Source: JAJDTT01 sp965116695 (GTDB lineage: Bacteria > Acidobacteriota > UBA6911 > RPQK01 > JAJDTT01). Taken from it: a DNA stretch of 64,000 bases. Positions 26,876 to 35,534 of this stretch are shown here, piece by piece (positions within the stretch are counted from its first letter, which is position 1; every line of letters begins with the position of its first letter). The stretch is from NCBI GenBank assembly GCA_965116695.1, contig OZ220706.1, positions 1,054,001 to 1,118,000 of the forward strand, given 5' to 3'. The translations under genes and the position numbers were made by a program. A model generated the notes under the pieces. The model saw only the letters and a program-made list of their open reading frames with translations. It was not told where the DNA came from and searched no databases.

Positions 26876-27075
26876 GGAGCGGCGACATTCCCGTCGCCGG
26901 GAGCGGCGTGTTTCACGCGCCGACTGGAGCGGCGTGTTTCACGCGCCGATTGGAGCGGCGTCTTTCAGGCGCCGCCCGGGGGGGGTAGGGGAGGACGCAG
27001 TCCCCCCTTTACGCTTTCCCCCACCGAACCGCGCATGACCAAAGAAAAAGAGGGGGGACAGGAAAGTCCCTCCCA
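26876..27075. repeat. Dispersed hairpin repeat, family 2, copy 2 with four tandem units
   Basis: Four hairpin units of 24-26 bases begin at 26876, 26900, 26926 and 26952 (GGAGCGGCG, a TTTC or ATTC loop, then CGCCG). They are followed by a G-run, GGACGCAGTCCCCCC, and the tail with CCGAACCGC, AAAGAAAAAG and GGAAAGTCCC. The sequence occupies almost the whole 292-base gap between the sigma factor and frdD. The unit pattern and the following G-run match 18820-18985, and the tail resembles that of repeat family 1. It may act as a terminator for frdD. Confidence 0.75.
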
Positions 27076-27100
27076 GTGGGCAAGGGGATTTCGCCCCGAC

Positions 27101-27454
27101 CTACACCAGCAGCCAGACGGCAGCCGCCGTCCCCGCAATGGCGGAACCGTAACAGAGGATCGAGATGGGTGTCCTGAGGGCTCCGCCTCCCAGGTCGAGC
27201 AGGATGTGCCGTAGACGGTGGGCCGCGTGAAAGAGAGGCAAGGAGATGAGAACCAGCAGGTAGAGCCGAACCAGCGGATTCTCCAGGAGCTCCCGGACCC
27301 GCTCGTAGGAGAGCGCCTCGATTGGAATCCAGCCCAGGCCGATGCCCAAGCCGGTCACCAGGATGTGGACCGGGACCAGGAAGGCCGCCACCGTGCCGCC
27401 CGCCGAAAAGAGTCCCCACCAGAGGGGGTCGGTCGTCTTGAGCCGGACGCCCAT
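27101..27454 (-). CDS. frdD: Fumarate reductase membrane anchor subunit D
   Basis: A 117-residue protein with three hydrophobic helices (about 12-36, 62-82 and 95-117) and the FrdD-type pattern FSAGGTVAAFLVPVHILVTG, LPLFHAAHRLRHILLDLG. It anchors the catalytic FrdAB dimer in the inner membrane and helps form the quinone site. It is the last gene of frdABCD, one base after the frdC stop. Proteins of this type usually lack heme ligands, in contrast to one-subunit anchors. The assignment rests on fold pattern, position and length. Confidence 0.9.
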   Translation of the reverse strand: MGVRLKTTDPLWWGLFSAGGTVAAFLVPVHILVTGLGIGLGWIPIEALSYERVRELLENPLVRLYLLVLISLPLFHAAHRLRHILLDLGGGALRTPISILCYGSAIAGTAAAVWLLV

Positions 27455-27455
27455 T

Positions 27456-27860
27456 TCAGTTCACCACCAAGTACCAGAGGACCCCGGAAATCACGATCCA
27501 GGCCAGATAATTCCCCGCCAGCACCAACTTGGCCGGGATCACCTTCCGGCCCATCCGAACCACCATCACGATGGGGGTCAGGTGGATCCAGGTCACCGTG
27601 TGAAGCAGGCAGAACACCAGGGACACACCCAGAAATACCAGAACCGCCGGGTGATGGAGCATGGCAAGGTAAGCCTCATAGCTGTCCTTTCCTTGGGACA
27701 ACCGGTACAGGCCCACCAGGTAGCTGAGCGCGTAGAGCGCCACGAACACCGCCGAAAGTTCCCGGAGCATGAACAGAAAATACCGCCCGCTGCTCAGCCA
27801 CCAGAGGGGCGGCCGCCGGGGTTGATGGCGGGGCGGACGTTGTGCCGGAGTAACGCTCAC
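27456..27860 (-). CDS. frdC: Fumarate reductase membrane anchor subunit C
   Basis: A 134-residue protein when started at the GTG at 27860, which overlaps the frdB stop (GTGA). Longer frames upstream run through frdB and are not used. The FrdC pattern is WWLSSGRYFLFMLRELSAVF, followed by helices near 32-52, 70-92 and 108-130, and HTVTWIHLTPIVMVVRMGRK. It contributes, with FrdD, the membrane anchor and the quinone-binding site of quinol:fumarate reductase. Gene order and overlaps confirm a co-translated unit. Confidence 0.92.
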   Translation of the reverse strand: MSVTPAQRPPRHQPRRPPLWWLSSGRYFLFMLRELSAVFVALYALSYLVGLYRLSQGKDSYEAYLAMLHHPAVLVFLGVSLVFCLLHTVTWIHLTPIVMVVRMGRKVIPAKLVLAGNYLAWIVISGVLWYLVVN

Positions 27861-28594
27861 GTTTTCCCCCAGGGCCAGAGCAACCCAAGGATATGATCCT
27901 TGGTCAGCCGCACCTTGGAACGCTGAATCGCCGCCGCCGGGTCCACGTGCTTGGGGCACACCACCGAGCACTCGCCGACGAAGGAGCACTCCCAGATTCC
28001 CTCGTGGCTTCCGATGACCTCGGCCCGCTGGTCCTGGCCCTCCTCCCTGGAGTCCATGTCATACCGGTGCGCCAAGGCGATGGCGGCAGGCCCGACGAAG
28101 GTCTTGTCGGCCGCGTAGACCGGGCAGGCCGCGTAGCAGAGAGCGCAGTTGATGCACATGCTGAACTGCCGAAAGAGCTGCAATTCCTCGGGGGACTGGA
28201 GATACTCCCCCTCCTGAACCGGCTTTTCCTGTTCCCGAATCATCCAGGGCTTGACCGCCCGGAGCTTGTCCATGAAATCGTCCATCTCGATGACCAGATC
28301 CCGGATCACCGGGAAATGGTCCAGCGGACCCACCCGCACGCCCTGCGGATAGTCCTTCAGGAAGACGGCGCAGGTCAGCTTGGGCTCTCCATTGACCATC
28401 ATGCCGCAGCTCCCGCACACTCCCATGCGGCAGGACCAGCGGTAGCTCAGGCTCCCGTCGATGTGGTCCTTGATGTAGTTGAGGCCGTCCAGGACCACCA
28501 TCTCATCGTCGTAGGGGATGGTGTAGGTCTGCTCGTACGGGGCGGAACTATTCTCCGGATCGTACCGGATGACGGTGATGTCGACGTTGTTCAT
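27857..28594 (-). CDS. frdB: Fumarate reductase / succinate dehydrogenase iron-sulfur subunit
   Basis: A 245-residue protein from the ATG at 28594. The N-terminal ferredoxin-like domain has the 2Fe-2S ligands in SCRMGVCGSCGMMVNG and a further Cys in EPKLTC. The C-terminal domain has CINCALCYAACPVY and CSFVGECSVVCPKHVDP, which hold the 4Fe-4S and 3Fe-4S centres. Electrons pass from the membrane quinol site through these clusters to the flavin of FrdA. It is 20 bases downstream of frdA and overlaps frdC. Presence of two anchors (C and D) favours a fumarate reductase-type complex, though direction cannot be told from sequence alone. Confidence 0.95.
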   Translation of the reverse strand: MNNVDITVIRYDPENSSAPYEQTYTIPYDDEMVVLDGLNYIKDHIDGSLSYRWSCRMGVCGSCGMMVNGEPKLTCAVFLKDYPQGVRVGPLDHFPVIRDLVIEMDDFMDKLRAVKPWMIREQEKPVQEGEYLQSPEELQLFRQFSMCINCALCYAACPVYAADKTFVGPAAIALAHRYDMDSREEGQDQRAEVIGSHEGIWECSFVGECSVVCPKHVDPAAAIQRSKVRLTKDHILGLLWPWGKT

Positions 28595-28614
28595 GCGGGA
28601 ATCTCGCTCCTGGC

Positions 28615-30324
28615 TCAATATTTCCGCTCCTCGGGAGCCCAACGGGTGATGGTGACCGGCTGGGTCTCCAACCGCGGACCTTCGTCGGAGATGAGGGACA
28701 GTTGGTGATACAGGAACCGCTCGTCGTCGCGCTCGGGAAAGTCGACCCGGGCCTGAGCCCCGCGCGACTCCTCGCGGGTCAAGGCGGCGCCGGCAATGCA
28801 GCGGGCCACGTCCAGCATGAAGTCCAGCTCCAGGGCCGCCACCAGGTCGGTGTTGAAGACCCTGCCCCGGTCGTCGATGCGCACGTTGGCGAACCGTTCT
28901 CTCAACTCCGCCAAATCCCTGGTGGTCTCCAGCAAACTCTCCCGGGTGCGGTAGACTCCGCATCCCTTTTCCATGGCCGCCTGCATCTCGCCCCGCAAGG
29001 CGCTGATGCGCTCGGTCCCGTCTTCCCGATGGAGGAATCCCTGCTCGATCCGCTGCTCCTCCTTGCGGGCCGCCGCGCGGACCCGGCTTGAATCGACGAG
29101 GCCGGTGGACTGGGCGTGGCGGGCGGCCGCCTCGCCGGCGAATCCGCCGAAGACCAGGCACTCGGTCAGGGAATTGGACCCCAGGCGATTGGCGCCGTTG
29201 ATGGTGACGCAGGCGACTTCGCCGGCCGCGTAGAGGCCTTCCAGGGGAGTGCTCCCATCGTTTCCGGTACTCACGCCTCCCATCATATAGTGCACCACCG
29301 GCCGGACCGGAATGGGTTGATGGACCGGATCGATCCCGACGTACTTGGACGCCAGTTCCCGGACGAAGGGAAGCTTCTCGTTGATGACCTTCTCACCCAG
29401 ATGGGCGAGATCGAGATGGACGTACTCGCCGTGCCGGCCCTGGAAGGTCCGGCCCGCCTGACTCTCGGAGATGATGGCGCGAGAGAGGATGTCCCTGGGT
29501 CCCAGTTCCATCTTCCCGGGAATATATCGCTCCAGGAATCTCTCGCCTTCGCTATTGAAGAGATACCCTCCCTCGCCGCGGGAGGCCTCCGTGATCAGGA
29601 TTCCGGTCCCGGGCAGGCCCGTGGGATGGTATTGGACGAACTCCATGTCCTTCAACGGCGCTCCGGCACGGTAGGCCATGGCCATCCCGTCCCCGGTCTT
29701 GATGTTGCCGTTGGTGGTGAAGGGGAAGATCTTGCCGCCGCCACCGGTGCAGAGGATCACGGACCTGGCCAGGATGGGCTGGATCCTCCCGGTGGCCAGA
29801 TCCAGTCCGGTCACGCCCACGCATTTGCCGTCGTCCACCAGCAGAGAGGTGACGAACCACTCGTCGTAGCGGCGGATCCTGGCGAAACGCAACGAGTGCT
29901 GGAAGAGGCTGTGAAGCATGTGGAACCCGGTCTTGTCCGAGGCGAACACGGTTCGCTTGACGCTCATGCCCCCGAACGCCCGAGCGCTGATGCGCCCGTC
30001 CCGGTCCCGGCTCCACGGACAGCCCCAATGCTCCAGTTGAAGGACCTCCTTCGGAGCGGTGTCCACGAAAAGCTCCACGGCGTCCTGGTCGGCCAGGTAG
30101 TCGCTTCCGCGAATCGTGTCGAAACAATGCAGATCGTGGCTGTCGTAATCGCGAAGCACGGCCGCCGTGCCGCCCTCGGCCGACACGGTATGGCTGCGCA
30201 TGGGATAGACCTTGGAGGCCACGACGATGTCCAGGTCCGGCTGGACCTGGACCGCCGCCACCGCAGCCCGCAGCCCGGCTGCCCCGCCGCCCACGATCAG
30301 AAGATCACACTTCAATGCGTCCAT
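28615..30324 (-). CDS. frdA: Fumarate reductase / succinate dehydrogenase flavoprotein subunit
   Basis: A 569-residue flavoprotein from ATG 30324; the frame continues upstream only through a repeat. The FAD fingerprint is LLIVGGGAAGLRAAVAA (8-24). The flavinylated histidine is H45 in RSHTVSAEGG. Substrate-site signatures include FVQYHPTGLPGTGILITEA, RPVVHYMMGGVSTG and GANRLGSNSLTE. It catalyses fumarate/succinate interconversion on the cytoplasmic face. It heads the frdABCD operon. The complete set implies anaerobic fumarate respiration or a Frd-type complex used as succinate dehydrogenase. Confidence 0.96.
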   Translation of the reverse strand: MDALKCDLLIVGGGAAGLRAAVAAVQVQPDLDIVVASKVYPMRSHTVSAEGGTAAVLRDYDSHDLHCFDTIRGSDYLADQDAVELFVDTAPKEVLQLEHWGCPWSRDRDGRISARAFGGMSVKRTVFASDKTGFHMLHSLFQHSLRFARIRRYDEWFVTSLLVDDGKCVGVTGLDLATGRIQPILARSVILCTGGGGKIFPFTTNGNIKTGDGMAMAYRAGAPLKDMEFVQYHPTGLPGTGILITEASRGEGGYLFNSEGERFLERYIPGKMELGPRDILSRAIISESQAGRTFQGRHGEYVHLDLAHLGEKVINEKLPFVRELASKYVGIDPVHQPIPVRPVVHYMMGGVSTGNDGSTPLEGLYAAGEVACVTINGANRLGSNSLTECLVFGGFAGEAAARHAQSTGLVDSSRVRAAARKEEQRIEQGFLHREDGTERISALRGEMQAAMEKGCGVYRTRESLLETTRDLAELRERFANVRIDDRGRVFNTDLVAALELDFMLDVARCIAGAALTREESRGAQARVDFPERDDERFLYHQLSLISDEGPRLETQPVTITRWAPEERKY

Positions 30325-30372
30325 ATTCGGGCGCGAATCTTGCCACATTTCTCGAAACGGAATCAAGGCAAC

Positions 30373-30512
30373 GTAGGGGCGACCCTTGTGTCTGGTCGCC
30401 CTCCCCGGACCGGCAATTGATGCAGCGACGCAAGAGGGCACCCACACACACAAGGGGTGCCCCTGCATCCCTGGTTCTCCCGAACCGCAAGAAAAATGGG
30501 AAAGTCCCGGGG
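30373..30512. repeat. Dispersed inverted repeat, family 1, copy A
   Basis: Left arm 30373-30402 and right arm 30434-30466 are imperfect inverted copies built on GTAGGGGC and GGGTGCCCTC. A tail follows (30467-30510) with CATCCCTGGTTCTCCCGAAC and GGGAAAGTCCC. Copies occur in reversed orientation at 35403-35534 and in the same orientation at 58364-58480. It lies just upstream of frdA. Confidence 0.75.
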
Positions 30513-30678
30513 GATGAGGAAAAGAGGAAAGAGCAGGTATCCACGCGGCAACGCAAATGCGTGATCAGTCGACCTCGTGGCGCGCAAATTGCGGCCCAAT
30601 GCGCCAAACAGTATCGTTTCCGCGACGGCTGTTCGGAACTGGTGAGCAGGAGGGTGGCATTGCAGATGGAAGAAATCG
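30513..30678. other. Intergenic region between divergent frdA and DUF2784 genes
   Basis: After the repeat, this stretch has no reading frame with coding character. It must hold the promoter for the plus-strand symporter operon and perhaps part of the frdA promoter. No clear -35/-10 pair or operator stood out by eye. Confidence 0.5.
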
Positions 30679-31104
30679 ATGAACCTCCTTCATCTTCTGG
30701 ACGTCTTCTTCCTCCTCTTCCACTCCTTCTGGACCCTCCTGGTGGTCCTGGGCTGGACCTGGTCCCGGACCCGCCGCCTGAGCCTGGCGGCGCTGGCGCT
30801 GACCGCTGTTTCCTGGTTCGGATTCGGCTACTGGCGGGGGTGGGGCTACTGCCTTTGCACCGACTGGCATTGGCAGGTCCGGCGGTTGCTGGGTGACCTC
30901 GATCTGCCCCACAACTACATCGGCTTTCTGATCAGGGAAGGAACCGGCATGGAGATTCCGGATCCGGTTCTGGAGCCGGGCATCCTCGTCGCTTTCCTGG
31001 CGTCCGCTGTCGGCGGCATCGGGCTCAGCATCAAGGAACGCTCCCGAGGAGCCGTTGTCGAAGCCGAAGTCGCTTCAGGTGAGCCCGGGGACCTCCATGA
31101 ATAG
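30679..31104 (+). CDS. DUF2784 family membrane protein
   Basis: A 141-residue protein with hydrophobic helices at about 5-27, 33-52 and 101-117. The family pattern is visible in LDVFFLLFHSFWTLLVVLGW and in CLCTDWHWQVRRLLG with a D-x-x-H segment, as in DUF2784 proteins. GGAAG lies upstream of the ATG. Its last codons overlap the start of the SSS symporter by 8 bases, so they are coupled. The role is unknown; it may assist the symporter. Confidence 0.85.
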   Translation: MNLLHLLDVFFLLFHSFWTLLVVLGWTWSRTRRLSLAALALTAVSWFGFGYWRGWGYCLCTDWHWQVRRLLGDLDLPHNYIGFLIREGTGMEIPDPVLEPGILVAFLASAVGGIGLSIKERSRGAVVEAEVASGEPGDLHE

Positions 31105-32620
31105 TCCGGGCGGCGGACTCGCAGCCGTGGACTGGGCGATCATCGTCCTCTACGCGCTGGGCACGGTCGCGTTGGGATATTTCTACGGTCGCCGTCAGAC
31201 CAGCCTCAACGAGTATTTCACCGGCAGCGGACGCATGAATTCCATCGTGGTGGGGTTCTCCATCTTCGCCACCGGGTTGAGTACCATCTCCTACCTGGCG
31301 GTCCCCGGCGAAGCCATCGGCAAGGGTCCGGGCGCCATGTTCAACAACTTCATGGTCTACCCCATCCTCTACCTGGTCATCGGTTACGTCTTCCTGCCGC
31401 TCTACATGCGCCGGCGCGTCACCAGCGCCTACGAATACTTGGAAGAGAGGCTGGGTTTGCGGATCCGGCTCCTGGGGGCCATCATATTCGTCTTTTCGCG
31501 CCTGATCTGGATGTCGCTTCTGGTCTACCTGTCCGCCCGGGCCATGGTCGTCATGTTGGGCCTGGACGAATCGTGGGTCCCCGTCGTCATCCTGGTCACC
31601 GGATTCGTCGCCGTGCTCTATACGTCGGTGGGGGGTCTGAGAACCGTCGTCATTACCGACACCCTCCAACTGACCCTCATGCTGGGGGGAGCCTGGCTCG
31701 TGATCGGGATCGTGACCTACCAATTGGGCGGCGCCACCTGGGTCCCAACCTCCTGGCAGCCCCATTGGGACCACCAGCCGTGGTTCAGCCTCGACCCGGC
31801 GGTCCGGGTCACCGTCTTCGGATCGGTGATCTACGTCGCCCTTGAGGGCATCTGTGGAGCCGCCTCCGACCAGACCCATATCCAGAGATATATGGCCACG
31901 GGAAGCCTGAAGGCGGCTCGGCGCTCCATGATCGCCAATATCCTTGCGGGCCTCGCCGTCGTCCTCACTCTCTGGATCACCGGGCTCGCCCTTCTGGGGT
32001 ACGTCCAGCAGGCGGCTCAGACCCTTCCTGCCCACATCAACACCGGTCCGGGGGCCGACAGTGTCTTTCCCTGGTTCATTGCCTACGTGCTGCCTCCCGG
32101 CATCTCGGGCCTCGTGGTGTCGGCGATGTTCGCCGCCGGCATGTCCAGCGTCGACTCGGGCGTCAACTCCATCACCGCTGTCGTCAGCCGCGATTTCCTG
32201 CACCGTTTCGGGAAATTGCCGGCCGGCCGGCGGGCCCGGACGCGCTTGGCCAAGATCATTGCGTTCGCCGTCGGGACCATCGTCGTGGGGGTCGGCTCCC
32301 TCATAGACAACGTGCCGGGAAACATCTGGGCGGTCGGCCAGAAGACGTCGGGGTTGCTCTCGACTCCCCTGTTCGGCCTCTTTTGTTTCGCCTTTTTCAT
32401 CCGCTTCGCGACCACTCTGGGAGTCGTATTCGGCACCGTGACCGGCATCACGACGGCCGTCCTGGTGGCCTACTCCGGACCGATCTTCGGATTCGACCCG
32501 GAGACCGGATACGACCCGGTCAGTTTCATCTGGATCGGACCGTTGGCCCTGGCGGCGAATCTCCTGGTGGGAATTCTGGTGAGCTGGCTTCACCGCCGGC
32601 TCCGCCGGTCTGACCGGTGA
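31097..32620 (+). CDS. Sodium/solute symporter (SSS) family transporter
   Basis: A 507-residue transporter from ATG 31097, overlapping the DUF2784 gene. It has about 13 hydrophobic helices and SSS signatures: DWAIIVLYALGTVALGYFYG, TSLNEYFTGSGRMNSI, FATGLSTISYLAVPGEAIG, and FAAGMSSVDSGVNSITAVVS, the sodium-site helix. Members take up sugars, amino acids, vitamins or sialic acid with sodium. Encoded near a sialidase-like and a DUF3500 protein, so sugar uptake is a reasonable guess, but the substrate is not shown by sequence. Confidence 0.93.
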   Translation: MNSPGGGLAAVDWAIIVLYALGTVALGYFYGRRQTSLNEYFTGSGRMNSIVVGFSIFATGLSTISYLAVPGEAIGKGPGAMFNNFMVYPILYLVIGYVFLPLYMRRRVTSAYEYLEERLGLRIRLLGAIIFVFSRLIWMSLLVYLSARAMVVMLGLDESWVPVVILVTGFVAVLYTSVGGLRTVVITDTLQLTLMLGGAWLVIGIVTYQLGGATWVPTSWQPHWDHQPWFSLDPAVRVTVFGSVIYVALEGICGAASDQTHIQRYMATGSLKAARRSMIANILAGLAVVLTLWITGLALLGYVQQAAQTLPAHINTGPGADSVFPWFIAYVLPPGISGLVVSAMFAAGMSSVDSGVNSITAVVSRDFLHRFGKLPAGRRARTRLAKIIAFAVGTIVVGVGSLIDNVPGNIWAVGQKTSGLLSTPLFGLFCFAFFIRFATTLGVVFGTVTGITTAVLVAYSGPIFGFDPETGYDPVSFIWIGPLALAANLLVGILVSWLHRRLRRSDR

Positions 32621-32715
32621 CACGGGTCGCGGGAGCAGGACTCTGGTAGACTTGCGGAGCACTATCCGGGTCCGCTTCGTTGACATCCGGACCCGATCCC
32701 AAAGAGAGGAAGATC

Positions 32716-33873
32716 ATGAGAAAACACATTCGAATCTGGTTGGCGGCCCTGCTCTTTTCCGGCGCCGCTCTGGTGGCGAACCACGGAACGCCGACGACCG
32801 AAACGCTCATGCGTGACGCCGCCCAGGTGCTGTCCCAGTCCCTGGACCGGGTCCAGCGATCCTACACACTCTTCCCGTTCGACGCCGATCACCGGGGAGA
32901 CTGGCACTACTTTCCCGAAGGGGGATTCACCCGCGTCTACGGCTACGTCCGCAACGGAATCACCTTTGGACAGATGAACCCCATGCAGAAACACCTGGCC
33001 AGCGGCCTGCTGGCTTCGGGATTGAGCCGTAGCGGTTTCGCCAAGGCGACCCGGGTCATGAGCATGGAAGAGATCATCCGCGCCATCGAGGACGACCACA
33101 CGGGGCACCGGGACGCCGAGAGGTTCCATTTCTCCATCTTCGGAACCCCAGGGGACAAGGGAAACTGGGGCTGGCGCGTGGAGGGACACCACCTCTCTCT
33201 GCACTACACCATCCAGGACGGCAAGCTCATCTCCTCCAGCCCCACCTTCTTCGGAGCCAATCCCCACGAAGTGGCCCAGGGGGCCCACAAGGGGATGAGA
33301 GTCCTGGAGCGTGAAGAGGATCTGGCGGTCGCGTTGCTCAAGAGCCTGGACCCGGAGCAGCAGCGGCAGGCCATCTACCAGGAGGTGGCGCCCGAGGACA
33401 TCCTGACCATGGCCGATCGCCGCGCCAAGATAGAAGGCGACCTCAAGGGGCTGCCGGCGTCCAGGATGACGGAGGCGCAATATGAGGATCTGATGGGGCT
33501 GATCGGCGAATACGCCGGCAACATGCCCCGGGAAGTGGCGGCCCAACGTCTGAAGACCGCTCGGGAGACGCCCCGCGATCAGCTTTACTTCGCTTGGGCG
33601 GGGCGCATCGGCCGGCCGAAGCCCGAGGCCGTTCCCATCGGCGGCAGGACCACCGGGAACCGGGATTCCAGGGGCAACTACTACCGCATCCAGGCCCCTT
33701 CCTTCCTCATCGAGTACGACAACACCCAGAACCTGAGCAACCACAGCCACTCGGTCTGGCGGGACTACGAGAACGACTTCGGTTTCGACGTCCTGGCGGA
33801 TCACTACCGGAGATACGACCACGGGACCCCCGGCATCCACTGGGCGGGCCTGGGCACGAACGAGACCCCTTAA
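32716..33873 (+). CDS. DUF3500 family secreted protein
   Basis: A 385-residue protein from ATG 32716, which follows AGAGGAAG. A signal peptide (IRIWLAALLFSGAALVA) precedes the DUF3500 core, visible as FPFDADHRGDWHYFPEG, GVRNGITFGQMNP-like segment, HFSIFGTPGDKGNWGWRVEG and a C-terminal IEYDNTQNLSNHSHSVWRDY with a His cluster. Family members are widespread in Acidobacteria and are often encoded near transporters. No reaction is established. It probably forms an operon with the next gene, 38 bases downstream. Confidence 0.9.
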   Translation: MRKHIRIWLAALLFSGAALVANHGTPTTETLMRDAAQVLSQSLDRVQRSYTLFPFDADHRGDWHYFPEGGFTRVYGYVRNGITFGQMNPMQKHLASGLLASGLSRSGFAKATRVMSMEEIIRAIEDDHTGHRDAERFHFSIFGTPGDKGNWGWRVEGHHLSLHYTIQDGKLISSSPTFFGANPHEVAQGAHKGMRVLEREEDLAVALLKSLDPEQQRQAIYQEVAPEDILTMADRRAKIEGDLKGLPASRMTEAQYEDLMGLIGEYAGNMPREVAAQRLKTARETPRDQLYFAWAGRIGRPKPEAVPIGGRTTGNRDSRGNYYRIQAPSFLIEYDNTQNLSNHSHSVWRDYENDFGFDVLADHYRRYDHGTPGIHWAGLGTNETP

Positions 33874-33911
33874 AGGGTTGCGAAACCTCTGAACGGAGAG
33901 GAAGGACGGTA

Positions 33912-35369
33912 ATGAGCAGAACAACGAGGGTACTGCTGTGTCTCTTGGCTGCAGCGATGGCGGGCGTCCCGGTGGCGGCGGCCGGCATCATCGGCGTCAC
34001 CCGGGGCGGCCCCGACATTCAGGTGCCGCCGACCGAGCCTGCCAATGCCACCTGGCGATACGGCCTCGGTTCCACCTACCAGATCGGCCCTCGCCAGGCG
34101 GTTCTGTTTTGCGGCATCCGCCGCGAGTACGGTCCCGGAGTCGATTTCGAGATCGGCACCGACGGAATCCTGTTCGACGACCTCTCGGACGTGCGGGCCG
34201 ACCGGGCCGTCGTCCTCTCTCGAAATCACCTCGAACCCAATCCCAACTCCGATCCTCCCGGAAAGCCGGCCGTCATGGTCAAGTATCCGGTCCAGGGCGG
34301 ATTCATTCCGCTGGGGGCGAGGCGGCCGGACGGGTCCAGGTATGAACAAGGGGGGACCGGGTTCGGTGTGGCCAGCGCCATCGGCTGGCCGGCTGCCGAG
34401 TCGGATGCGTCCGGCGACGAAGTCTGGCATTTCGAAAATCTCCGGGGAGTCGAACCGTTCGGGAAAAACGAGCAACACAAGTATTTCGAGGTTCAACAAT
34501 ACGCGTTCGACGGCGAGTCTTTCCGAGTTGTGGAAACCCGCAAGGTGGGGGAGACCGAGCTCGTTTCCGGCTGGCGGGTCACCAACCGAGGCTTGGGTCC
34601 GGCCATCCTCGACGGAGAAGACCTGATCGTGGGAATGGTGGGGGCGCCTCTGCCGCCAACCGGTTCCGTGCCGTCGGAACCGACCGGAGCGGTCCTCGTG
34701 CGCTGGCAGCATCGGAACGGAAAATGGGAAGCGGCGGAAATCATCCCCGTGACCGGTGGCGACAACTCCTTCGAGCCCAGCGTGGCGCGAGACCGGGACG
34801 GTTCCCTCCTCTTCTGCGTGCGCGGCGGCAAGGAGCCGGACTACAACGACGTCCGCATCTGGCGTTCCCGGGACCAGGGCCGGAATTGGGAGCAGATCAT
34901 CTACGTCCGGGGGATCGTCGGCAGCACTCCCATCAACCTCAACCCGGCCACCGACGGCAGCCTCTACGTGGCGTCCAACCTCTACCAGGTTCACATGCAC
35001 CCCTGGCCCCACACCTACCGCCTCCCCCGGGACCGCCGGGGGAATCAACGGGGCGGCGGCTGGTTGCGCGAAACCCTGGCGCTGTGGCCTCTGCGGGCGG
35101 ACCGAACGGGCCTGGAGACGCCCATCATCGCCCGCGACTGCCGGCGTGAATTCGGCATCCCTCCCGGCGGCTCCACCTGGAACGTGGATCACCCCATCGC
35201 CGTAAACCTGAGACTGCGGGACGGTCGCTGGCACAACGTCATGGTGACCCGGATTCTGGAGTACGGAGAGATCGTCCGCCAGTTGGGACCGGCTCCCCAG
35301 TCCGGGGCCTACCTGGAGGAGGTCCACTTCTCGGGCGAACCGGTTCCGGCTTGGCGATTTGACGACTAG
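33912..35369 (+). CDS. Secreted sialidase-like (BNR-type) propeller protein
   Basis: A 485-residue protein from ATG 33912, preceded by GAGAGGAAGG. Residues 1-24 are a signal peptide. Asp-box-like blades are visible (SVARDRDGSLLFCVRGG, RIWRSRDQGRNWEQIIYV, NPATDGSLYVASNLYQ), as in exo-alpha-sialidase and related propellers. The catalytic Arg triad of sialidases was not traced. The frame extends upstream into DUF3500 but that part is a shadow. Its end is convergent with hflC, separated by a large inverted repeat. Carbohydrate-related function is inferred. Confidence 0.78.
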   Translation: MSRTTRVLLCLLAAAMAGVPVAAAGIIGVTRGGPDIQVPPTEPANATWRYGLGSTYQIGPRQAVLFCGIRREYGPGVDFEIGTDGILFDDLSDVRADRAVVLSRNHLEPNPNSDPPGKPAVMVKYPVQGGFIPLGARRPDGSRYEQGGTGFGVASAIGWPAAESDASGDEVWHFENLRGVEPFGKNEQHKYFEVQQYAFDGESFRVVETRKVGETELVSGWRVTNRGLGPAILDGEDLIVGMVGAPLPPTGSVPSEPTGAVLVRWQHRNGKWEAAEIIPVTGGDNSFEPSVARDRDGSLLFCVRGGKEPDYNDVRIWRSRDQGRNWEQIIYVRGIVGSTPINLNPATDGSLYVASNLYQVHMHPWPHTYRLPRDRRGNQRGGGWLRETLALWPLRADRTGLETPIIARDCRREFGIPPGGSTWNVDHPIAVNLRLRDGRWHNVMVTRILEYGEIVRQLGPAPQSGAYLEEVHFSGEPVPAWRFDD

Positions 35370-35402
35370 TACGGGTTGGGGTCAGTCCCGACAAGAAGTG
35401 CC

Positions 35403-35534
35403 GAAGAGGGCTTTCCCCATTTATCCGGTCAGTGGGGAGAACCAGGGATGTAGGGGCGCCCCTTGTGGGTGCCCTCTTCGTTTCGAGCAGGCTCATCCCG
35501 CCAGGAAGAGGGCACCCACAAGGGGTGCCCCTAC
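35403..35534. repeat. Dispersed inverted repeat, family 1, copy B (large hairpin)
   Basis: Arms of 30 bases at 35450-35479 and 35505-35534 are inverted copies with a single mismatch and a 25-base loop. The flanking tail (35403-35449) matches the tail of copy A in reverse orientation. It lies between convergent genes and can serve as a bidirectional terminator. The last bases include the hflC stop codon (35531-35533). Confidence 0.85.

Noticed and set aside
26876..26974. Possible CRISPR array
   Set aside because: The units are contiguous hairpins with no unique spacers and there are no cas genes.
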